Part shown: positions 24,877 through 31,483 of the stretch, one piece after another
Layout of the letters: each line of letters starts with the position of its first letter
How positions within the stretch are numbered: the stretch's first letter is position 1
Source: a virus
Virus record (IMG/VR): IMGVR_UViG_3300034060_001689
Coordinates: 1 to 33,439 of that record
Reading direction: 5' to 3' (one strand)
Length of the DNA: 33,439 nucleotides
Position numbers and translations under genes: made by a program
Notes under the pieces: model-generated
What the model was told of the DNA's origin: nothing
Databases searched by the model: none
The model's input: only the letters and a program-made list of their open reading frames with translations

Positions 24877-25800
24877 TCATGGGTTATTAATATGTTTTCC
24901 CTTTATCTTATAATAATTGACATCTATATCGTTTTCTTCTAATAAATTTTTTGGTATATAGGTTTCTCCTGTTTTTAAAAAATGATTCATTCTTTTTGTT
25001 CCGAAATCTATATTAAATTTTACTAAATCCACACCTATGAATTTTCTATTGTTTTTTAATGACGCTACACCTGTTGTAGAAGAACCAGCGAAAGGATCTA
25101 AAACTATATCTCCTTCATCACTACCTATCTTAACAAACCAATCAGCTAATTCTACTGTAAATGGAGCTGGATGTAAAACACTAGGATTTGATTCCGCCGC
25201 CGCTATTACTACATTGTGAGGTAAAGAACCTTTTTCATTTAATTCTTTTAATTGTGAATCATAGATACCATCTCTAGAATTTATCGTAGTAACAGGTTTT
25301 TTAAATCTACGTTTAGTAACTTCAGAATGTTCAGTTCTACAATTATCCGCCCTAAATTTAGGTTTATTAGAATTTGAAAAGTGGAATACATATTCATATC
25401 TATCTATCGCCCTATATTTACAATTTGTGGGCATCGCTTGTTTTTTAAACCATATATAAGGTTTCGCCACAAGAAACCATCCTTGTTTTCTCATCTTATA
25501 TTTTAACTCATCGATAACTGGATGAACTACACCATCATCAATTTTATCATTAATATTAAGGAAAAAACTCCCATTTGGTTTAAGTACTTTAAGAAATAAA
25601 TCTGTAAATTCTAAAAACCAATCAGCGTAATCATCTACATGTATAGAACCAATTTCACCATCATCATTACCACTATAATTTTTCCTCATTGAAAAATAGG
25701 GTGGAGAAGTAAAAATCATATCAACCTTCTCACCATTTTCAAACATTTTTTGTAAAACCTCCTTAGTATCACCAAAATGTAGTTCGTATTGACTTTCCAT
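24877..25800 (-). CDS. Site-specific DNA methyltransferase, beta class (SPPY type)
   Basis: From the ATG at 25800 the product is 307 residues; a TTG at 25824 would add eight. Motif IV is TSPPY (residues 31-35), followed by KVLKPNGSFFLNIND, HPAPF (210-214), and then the SAM-binding motif I DPFAGSSTTG (235-244) and a final FIGVDL. Motif IV before motif I is the beta-class order, and SPPY is typical of N4-cytosine enzymes, though N6-adenine cannot be excluded. No restriction partner is visible, so it is probably an orphan enzyme that protects phage DNA or marks it. It is divergent from the ClpC gene. It has a host-type promoter (see 25822-25853) instead of the late box, so early or middle expression is likely. 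Confidence 0.9.
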   Translation of the reverse strand: MESQYELHFGDTKEVLQKMFENGEKVDMIFTSPPYFSMRKNYSGNDDGEIGSIHVDDYADWFLEFTDLFLKVLKPNGSFFLNINDKIDDGVVHPVIDELKYKMRKQGWFLVAKPYIWFKKQAMPTNCKYRAIDRYEYVFHFSNSNKPKFRADNCRTEHSEVTKRRFKKPVTTINSRDGIYDSQLKELNEKGSLPHNVVIAAAESNPSVLHPAPFTVELADWFVKIGSDEGDIVLDPFAGSSTTGVASLKNNRKFIGVDLVKFNIDFGTKRMNHFLKTGETYIPKNLLEENDIDVNYYKIKGKHINNP

Positions 25801-25821
25801 AAAATTATTTTTAAATTTGAA

Positions 25822-25853
25822 CAAATATAGTAATATTTATTTAAAAAAACAAA
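25822..25853 (-). promoter_or_regulatory. Bacteroidota-type promoter TTTG-N20-TATATTTG
   Basis: On the minus strand TTTG (25850-25853) and TATATTTG (25822-25829) are separated by 20 bases. This matches the -33 TTTG and -7 TAnnTTTG elements of the Bacteroidota primary sigma factor. It lies 21 bases before the methyltransferase ATG at 25800 and overlaps the late-type box of the divergent ClpC gene. Confidence 0.65.
25833..25840 (+). promoter_or_regulatory. Putative late promoter box ATATTTAT
   Basis: ATATTTAT then TTAAAAAAA on the plus strand, 12 bases before the ATG at 25853 (18 before the ATG at 25859). It overlaps the spacer of the minus-strand host-type promoter, so the two could interfere. 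Confidence 0.5.
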
Positions 25854-28330
25854 TGGACATGAAAAAAGTCTTACCTATCGTAAAAAAAATCTTTAATATG
25901 TCAATCAAAGAGGCTAAACTTTATGATGATTTTGAAGTAAAAATAGAACATGTAATGATTTCAATCATTAATAACTATGATAATATTGCTATAAGAATAT
26001 TAGAGGATATGGGTATCGATGTTGATTTATTACATAAAAAGATTGAACGTAAGTTAGTAAAGAAGAAACCTAATAATTTAGAGAACTTTACAATGGATAT
26101 TCCTTTAAATGAATTAACTGAAGAAATAATAAAAAACGCCGAAATCGAGTGCGATTTATTAAAAGATAAATATTTAGATATACCACATATTGTCTTGTCA
26201 ATATTGTCGAAAAAAAATAACGTGAATACAATTCTTAAAACAATGAAAGTTACTTATAAAGAGTATCAAAAAGAAGTGAAAAAACATATTGTCCAAAACG
26301 CTATTGAGCCTATGGATAATGATGAAGACGCTTTCAAAAAAAATAAGAAAAATACTAAAAATGGAAAAACAAATGCTACACCTATTTTAGATAATTTTTC
26401 AACTGACTTAACTAAAAGAGCGTCAGAAGGTAAAATAGATCCTGTGATAGGTAGAGATGAAACTATTCAAAGGGTTGCTCAAATATTAGCGAGAAAAAAG
26501 AAGAATAATCCTGTATTAATCGGGGATCCGGGAGTTGGTAAGACGACAATTGTTGAGGGATTAGCTTTAAAAATAATTAATGGAGATGCTCCTAGAACAT
26601 TATTAGATAAGAGAATTATCTCATTAGACGTTACTTCTTTAGTTGCTGGTACAAAATATAGAGGACAGTTCGAAGAAAGGATTAAAGGTATCGTAGATGA
26701 ATTATTAGAAGTAGATAACGTTATTCTTTTTATAGATGAATTACATACTATAGTTGGTGCTGGAAATGCGTCAGGATCAATGGATGCTGCGAATGTATTA
26801 AAACCAGCTTTAGCGAGAGGTGATATTCAAGTTATCGGTGCTACTACATTAGATGAATACCGTTTACATATTGAAAAGGATGGAGCTTTAACAAGAAGAT
26901 TCCAACAAGTAATTATTCCAGCTACCACAGTGGAAGATACTATTAAAATATTGAATAAAGTAAAATCTTCATATGAAGAATTCCACAAAGTTTCTTATAG
27001 TGAAGAAACAATTGAAAGATGTGTGAAATTAGCTGAAAGATATATTACTGATAGAGAATTTCCCGATAAAGCTTTAGACATTTTAGATGAAGTTGGTTCT
27101 CGTTCTCAGGTTAATGCTAAACCACCAGAATCTATTAATAAAATAGAACAAAAAATTATTAGTTTAAAAGATAAGAAAACTCAGGTAGTTAAAAATCAAA
27201 AATATGAGGAAGCTGCTAAACTTAGAGATGAAGAAAGAATTTTAAATGAAAAATTAGAAATTGAAAAAGAAAAATGGTTAGATAGTTTAAATAAGAAAAG
27301 ACAAAAGATTACACCAGATGATGTAAATGAAGTCGTTTCAATTATGACTGGTATCCCATTAAATAGAATGAGTGGGGATCAAGGTAAAAGACTCTTAGAA
27401 ATGGAGAAAGATTTATATGGTTCAGTTATTGGACAAGATGATGCGTTAGTTAAAATAGCTCAATCATTAAGAAGAAATAGAGTAGGTATTAGAAACCCTA
27501 AAAAACCTATTGGTAGTTTTTTATTCTTAGGTCCAACGGGAACAGGTAAAACTCACCTTTCTAAAAAATTAGCGGAATATATGTTTGGAGATGATGAAGC
27601 GTTGATTAGATTTGATATGTCTGAATTCCAAGAAAAACATTCTGTATCTAGATTAATTGGGTCACCTCCAGGATATGTAGGACACGAAGAAGGTGGACAA
27701 TTAACTGAAAAAGTTAGAAGAAGACCATATTCAATTATTTTATTTGATGAGATTGAAAAAGCGAACAAAGATATCTACAATATTCTTTTACAACTTTTAG
27801 ATGATGGACAATTAACAGATAGTTTAGGAAGGAAAGTTAACTTTAAAAATTGTATGGTAATTATGACATCTAATGTTGGTGTTAGAAAACTTCAAGAATT
27901 TGGTGGAGGTGTTGGATTTGGTACTAAAACTAAATTAGATAAAGAAGATTCAATTAAAAGCGATATTTTAAAAGATGAACTTAAAAAACATTTCGCCCCA
28001 GAATTCTTAAATCGTTTAGATGATGTTATTATCTTCAATTCTTTAGGTAAAGAAGATATTGGAAAAATAGTTGATTTAGAAATTGTAAAATTAAGAGGTA
28101 GAGTAGGTGAGATAGGTTATGATTTAGAAATTGATAAAACAGCTATAGATTTCTTAATCGAAACTGGATATGATGAAGAATATGGTGCTAGACCTTTAAA
28201 TAGATCGATACAGAAATATATTGAAGATCCTGTATCTGAAGAAATTTTAGGTGATAAAGTAAAAATGGGACAAACAATAAAGATAAGTTATAATGAAAAG
28301 ACAGAGTCTATCGAAATAAAAAGTGAATAA
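25853..28330 (+). CDS. clpC: ClpC-type AAA+ unfoldase
   Basis: From the ATG at 25853 the product is 825 residues; an upstream TTG at 25817 would add 12 and is unlikely. In order it has a Clp N-domain (residues 1-150, two repeats), and AAA domain 1 with GDPGVGKT (224-231) and VILFIDE (290-296). A short middle part with a UVR-like KYEEAAKLRDEE (about 450-461) follows. AAA domain 2 has GPTGTGKT (560-567) and ILFDE (629-633). The short middle domain with UVR motif points to ClpC and not ClpB. Pore-loop sequences (TKYRGQ and PGYVG) are intact. A VGF triplet at about 687-689 sits where ClpA and ClpC carry the ClpP-docking loop. It presumably unfolds substrates for a host ClpP, since no ClpP is seen here. 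A strong terminator follows. Confidence 0.92.
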   Translation: MDMKKVLPIVKKIFNMSIKEAKLYDDFEVKIEHVMISIINNYDNIAIRILEDMGIDVDLLHKKIERKLVKKKPNNLENFTMDIPLNELTEEIIKNAEIECDLLKDKYLDIPHIVLSILSKKNNVNTILKTMKVTYKEYQKEVKKHIVQNAIEPMDNDEDAFKKNKKNTKNGKTNATPILDNFSTDLTKRASEGKIDPVIGRDETIQRVAQILARKKKNNPVLIGDPGVGKTTIVEGLALKIINGDAPRTLLDKRIISLDVTSLVAGTKYRGQFEERIKGIVDELLEVDNVILFIDELHTIVGAGNASGSMDAANVLKPALARGDIQVIGATTLDEYRLHIEKDGALTRRFQQVIIPATTVEDTIKILNKVKSSYEEFHKVSYSEETIERCVKLAERYITDREFPDKALDILDEVGSRSQVNAKPPESINKIEQKIISLKDKKTQVVKNQKYEEAAKLRDEERILNEKLEIEKEKWLDSLNKKRQKITPDDVNEVVSIMTGIPLNRMSGDQGKRLLEMEKDLYGSVIGQDDALVKIAQSLRRNRVGIRNPKKPIGSFLFLGPTGTGKTHLSKKLAEYMFGDDEALIRFDMSEFQEKHSVSRLIGSPPGYVGHEEGGQLTEKVRRRPYSIILFDEIEKANKDIYNILLQLLDDGQLTDSLGRKVNFKNCMVIMTSNVGVRKLQEFGGGVGFGTKTKLDKEDSIKSDILKDELKKHFAPEFLNRLDDVIIFNSLGKEDIGKIVDLEIVKLRGRVGEIGYDLEIDKTAIDFLIETGYDEEYGARPLNRSIQKYIEDPVSEEILGDKVKMGQTIKISYNEKTESIEIKSE

Positions 28331-28340
28331 TTAATAAATA

Positions 28341-28366
28341 GGGGGATTTTTTAATCCCCTTTTTTT
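28341..28366 (+). terminator. Intrinsic terminator after the ClpC gene
   Basis: GGGGATT (28342-28348) pairs with AATCCCC (28353-28359) around TTTT, followed by a run of seven T. It is 11 bases after the ClpC stop codon. Confidence 0.9.
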
Positions 28367-28388
28367 ATAGAAAAATTTTTTAAAAATT

Positions 28389-28418
28389 TTTGTAAATTAA
28401 AATTAATTCGTATATTAG
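28389..28418 (+). promoter_or_regulatory. Possible host-type promoter TTTG-N18-TATATTAG
   Basis: TTTG (28389-28392) and TATATTAG (28411-28418) are 18 bases apart and end 19 bases before the ATG at 28438. The second element differs from TAnnTTTG at one position. The gene has no ATATTTAT box, so a host-type promoter is plausible. Confidence 0.45.
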
Positions 28419-28437
28419 TAGAAATAAAATAAGAGTT

Positions 28438-29265
28438 ATGAAAAATTTATTTTTATCATTAGTGTTATTATTAAGTGTGAATGGTTTTACTCAAAGTCAT
28501 AACGACACTTTAAAAAAATGGTATTCTGTTAATAAATTAGCGGTAGAGAAAGAATTTGTTCGTTTAATCGATTCAGCTAGAAGTTCTTTACTTTTGAAAA
28601 AAACTGTTATTTATCGTTCAGATGATGGTTTTTCACAAAAAGAATTAAGAACAATTGTAAAAAAAGAAACAGCTGAAGGTAACTTTTGTCAAGTAATAAA
28701 AAAATCTAAAAGTCATAAAATATTTTATATTTTAATCACAAAAAACTTTCATGTTGTAAAAATGGAATATGATAGTTTATTATCGTTAGCTGCTGGACAT
28801 CACGCTAAATATTTAAGTGAAGTTGTTGAAAAAAGTGGTTATATTAGTCATGAAGAATATAAAAACTATTCTGGGTACATTTATAATGGATCATTACCAA
28901 TTTTAGAATACCCATCCGATAGAGTTAAATATTATTGCCCTTCAAGATATTATGCTGGAGAATGTTTAATTGATGGTATTGTTGGGCATATTGCTACCTT
29001 AGAAAAAGAAGCCGCTATTAATTATTGGGTGAAAAATATTAATCATATAAATGTTAAATCAGTTGCTAAAAAGTTTTTTGAAGATTTCAAATCATCTAAA
29101 AAACATTGGGAGGCATTTATGAGACTATCTGATATCGATCTTATGGGTGTTTATTTTTTAATGAATTTCGAAAATTCACAAATGGAATTTGTAACTGTTA
29201 TGGGTAAAGATAAAGAAAAATATATTAACCCTATGTACGATGTTGAGGGTTTAACATTAAAATAA
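28438..29265 (+). CDS. Secreted CAP/SCP-like protein
   Basis: The 275-residue product begins with a typical signal peptide (MKNLFLSLVLLLSVNGFTQS), so it should be exported to the periplasm or beyond. The C-terminal half resembles the CAP (SCP/TAPS) fold. A helix LAAGHHAKYLSEVV has His122, the element YYAGECLIDGI has Glu175 where CAP proteins have GEN/GEC-type residues, and SSKKHWEAFM has His223 in a SPGHRxxL-like position, followed by DLMGVYFLMN. The His-Glu-His arrangement agrees with the CAP cavity residues, but the fold call is from pattern only. Two Cys in the middle could form a disulfide. It is flanked by terminators and has a host-like promoter, so it is a single-gene unit. Export, adhesion, lysis or host modulation are all open. 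Confidence 0.6.
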   Translation: MKNLFLSLVLLLSVNGFTQSHNDTLKKWYSVNKLAVEKEFVRLIDSARSSLLLKKTVIYRSDDGFSQKELRTIVKKETAEGNFCQVIKKSKSHKIFYILITKNFHVVKMEYDSLLSLAAGHHAKYLSEVVEKSGYISHEEYKNYSGYIYNGSLPILEYPSDRVKYYCPSRYYAGECLIDGIVGHIATLEKEAAINYWVKNINHINVKSVAKKFFEDFKSSKKHWEAFMRLSDIDLMGVYFLMNFENSQMEFVTVMGKDKEKYINPMYDVEGLTLK

Positions 29266-29290
29266 GGGGATTTAATCCCCTTATTTTATT
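29257..29290. terminator. Bidirectional terminator between convergent genes
   Basis: AATAAGGGGATT and AATCCCCTTATT form a near-perfect palindrome (about 29261-29285) flanked by A and T runs. It overlaps the stop codons or last bases of both convergent genes (29265 plus, 29286 minus) and can serve both. Confidence 0.85.
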
Positions 29291-30878
29291 TATATAATAT
29301 ATTATCTAACCATTTTGGTAATCCTGTAAATGTTCCTGTATTTCTAGAAATATTTTTACCTGATTTATCATATTTTGCTTGTGTAAGGTCAAACCAAGAA
29401 GCTATTCTTTTACCACCTTCTGATTTACTTGAGTCAACATAAATAATTGCTTGTCTTAAATTACCTTCATTAGAACCTAATGTAATTTTAGGTGGTTTTA
29501 TTTTTTCACTAATTTTTACAGCAACTCCTTTAATATAAAGTCTAGCATATTGTCCAGAACCTTCAGCACCCGCAGGATCAACATTACCACCTGTATCAGT
29601 AACTCTCCACTCAACTTTTTCGGTAACATCATTAAGAATTGTTATATTCCCTAAAACATCTCCAAGTGAAGAACCATTAATCGATTTAATTAAACTTAAT
29701 ATTCTTTGACCTCTATTCCAAGATAAAAGATTGTTAGCATCAACATTTCCTTTATTTGTTTCTATTGGTTTCTGATTATAATTAATTCCTTTTTTAACAA
29801 CATTACCACTTCTATCGTGTGTAAAATCAACTACACCTTTATAATAGTTACTCGCTGATGAAATTACACTAATACTATTTATATCTAAATTTTTATAACC
29901 TTTTTTATTAAGTTCTTCCCCAATTTTAGTTAAAAGTGATTTTTTAGCTTCTTCGTTATTTTTAAAAGTTGAGAATCCTGTTGTAAACGCTTCTGAAAGT
30001 TCTACAACTAAATCAACAGGTGTTTTTTCTTTTATTATTATCTCTGGGGTTTTAGTACCTTCTTCTGGTCTATTAGATGACACACCAACAGTAAGTATAC
30101 CATCAGCAGGGACATCACCTTTAACTGCCATAAAAAAACCACTTTGTGTTGGTTGTTTAACACCACCTACATTCCCAAAAGTTATTAAATAATATTGTTG
30201 TTCACCTTTCAAAAAAGATTCCACATTTTGATTCAATACCCATGACGCTATATCTTCAGGATTTGTAGATTTCATTAATATTGATTCATTAGAAGCATAT
30301 AAAGGAATTTCAGGTGTTTCTGTTTTTTCATCTTCACCTTTAATAGATCTACCATTTACAAATTCCATCGGTGTAACAGATTTATTAAGAGCTTCTACTT
30401 TAATATTCCCAAAATTAGAGGTTTTTTTAATGTTTAAAGTACCATTCAAAAGTCCTGTTCTAAAAACCTTATTCATATTAGAACCTTTAACCTGAGCTTT
30501 AGAAACAATCCCTTCAGATATTTTTTTAGCTAACTCATCACTTATTTTAAGTGATCTTGGTGACTTATTCGCAACTTCCTTTATATCTTCAGCAAATGTA
30601 TCTTCAGTTAAATTTGTAATATCTTCCTGAGACGCTTCTTTATCTTTCTTTTTTTCTGTAGAACCACCACCTATACCACCACCGAATTGTCCTTGATCTT
30701 TTGGGGTAGTTTTAATATTTTTTCCTAGATCTTGTTCTTTAAGAAGATATTTCTCAATCATCTTCTCTTCTATTAGTCTGTCATATGAAGTTACATTTTC
30801 ATTATATTCTTTAGAATCGAAATTTATTAATTTTCTCATCTTATATAATTCTTCACTTAAATTAGTTTTTCTTTTCAT
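29286..30878 (-). CDS. Large unknown protein with Gly-rich hinge and possible OmpA-like part
   Basis: I do not recognise a family for this 530-residue protein. It begins MKRKTNLSEELYKMRKLINF, a loose form of the shared leader (LSE-E). A helical segment (MIEKYLLKEQDLG, with LKE-Q) follows, and then a Gly-rich hinge near 65 (GQFGGGIGGGS). The middle is mixed and includes ASNESILMKSTNPEDIASWV. The region near 330-400 (NSISVISSASNYYKG, then LLSWNRGQRILSLI) faintly recalls an OmpA-like peptidoglycan-binding fold with its N-x-x-LS-x-x-R helix, but the similarity is weak. The late box lies 22 bases upstream and a bidirectional terminator lies at its 3' end. It could be a structural or ejected protein. 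Confidence 0.62.
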   Translation of the reverse strand: MKRKTNLSEELYKMRKLINFDSKEYNENVTSYDRLIEEKMIEKYLLKEQDLGKNIKTTPKDQGQFGGGIGGGSTEKKKDKEASQEDITNLTEDTFAEDIKEVANKSPRSLKISDELAKKISEGIVSKAQVKGSNMNKVFRTGLLNGTLNIKKTSNFGNIKVEALNKSVTPMEFVNGRSIKGEDEKTETPEIPLYASNESILMKSTNPEDIASWVLNQNVESFLKGEQQYYLITFGNVGGVKQPTQSGFFMAVKGDVPADGILTVGVSSNRPEEGTKTPEIIIKEKTPVDLVVELSEAFTTGFSTFKNNEEAKKSLLTKIGEELNKKGYKNLDINSISVISSASNYYKGVVDFTHDRSGNVVKKGINYNQKPIETNKGNVDANNLLSWNRGQRILSLIKSINGSSLGDVLGNITILNDVTEKVEWRVTDTGGNVDPAGAEGSGQYARLYIKGVAVKISEKIKPPKITLGSNEGNLRQAIIYVDSSKSEGGKRIASWFDLTQAKYDKSGKNISRNTGTFTGLPKWLDNILYK

Positions 30879-30900
30879 CTATGATACTCTTTTATATATT

Positions 30901-30908
30901 ATAAATAT
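30901..30908 (-). promoter_or_regulatory. Putative late promoter box ATATTTAT
   Basis: Read on the minus strand as ATATTTAT then AATATATAA, 22 bases before the ATG at 30878. Confidence 0.6.
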
Positions 30909-30937
30909 ACATAGATAGTAAAAAAAGTATAACAAAA

Positions 30938-30968
30938 AAAAAGGATCTGTTATTCAGACCCCTTTTTA
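30938..30968 (-). terminator. Intrinsic terminator after the frameshifted gene
   Basis: In the minus-strand sense GGGTCTG pairs with CAGATCC (one G-U pair) around AATAA, followed by a run of nine T. It lies about 40 bases after the stop codon at 31003-31005. Confidence 0.75.
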
Positions 30969-31002
30969 AAAATTTTCATTTTTTTTACTATCGTTATATT
31001 TT

Positions 31003-31430
31003 TTAGAAACAACTAAAAGCGATATTACTAATATGTTTTATAATTTGATCATATTCTTCATCAACTGATGACATTTCAGAATTAATGAAAGTCAGTAAGT
31101 CTTTACCTGATAATTTTTTTATATTAATATTACATTTTTTTAAACCAGCACAATCTTTAATGTATTTAACCGCATGTAGAACTAATCCTTCATTATCATC
31201 AATTCTATCTGTTAAGGCATCATATATATATGCTGCTGGATTTTCCCTTATATTTGGTGATTCAGTTTCTACTTTTTTTTTTGACCTTTCGGTTGTTCAG
31301 TAATAACTCTACCTTTGTTATTTTTCAAAGATTCAGTAATCTCTTTTCTTTTTTCTCTTTTAATCTCGTTTACGATAGTTTCTATTAAAGTAACCATTTC
31401 AGATTCCGTAAGTCTTATTTTTTTTTTCAT
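31003..31430 (-). CDS. Leader-bearing protein read through a -1 frameshift at an A-tract
   Basis: The zero-frame product is only 53 residues (MKKKIRLTESEMVTLIETIV onward), ending at TAG 31269-31271. If the ribosome slips back one base on A-AAA-AAG just before that stop, the frame stays open to TAA at 31003-31005. That gives about 142 residues whose second part reads VETESPNIRENPAAYIYDAL and later DCAGLKKCNINIKKLSGKDL. Both parts use the same A/T-rich codons and there is no second start, so they look like one gene. A late box lies 23 bases before the ATG and a terminator after the second part. The N-terminus is the best match to the shared leader (LTE-S). Programmed frameshifting, a real mutation and a homopolymer sequencing error are all possible. 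Confidence 0.6.
31272..31283 (-). other. dnaX-like slippery sequence with adjacent stop codon
   Basis: On the minus strand the codons are CAA AAA AAA AAG followed by TAG. The heptamer A-AAA-AAG in the correct phase is the type used in the bacterial dnaX gene. The ten-A run also permits transcriptional slippage. Confidence 0.6.
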
Positions 31431-31453
31431 AGTGTTAATTTTATTTTTTTATT

Positions 31454-31461
31454 ATAAATAT
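31454..31461 (-). promoter_or_regulatory. Putative late promoter box ATATTTAT
   Basis: Read on the minus strand as ATATTTAT then AATAAAAAA, 23 bases before the ATG at 31430, in the gap after the LRR gene. Confidence 0.6.
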
Positions 31462-31483
31462 ATAAAAATTTTGTAAAGTTTCA

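Noticed and set aside
31085-31303. 72-residue plus-strand frame over the frameshifted gene
   Set aside because: The minus strand has a late box, a leader motif and a terminator; the plus frame has none.
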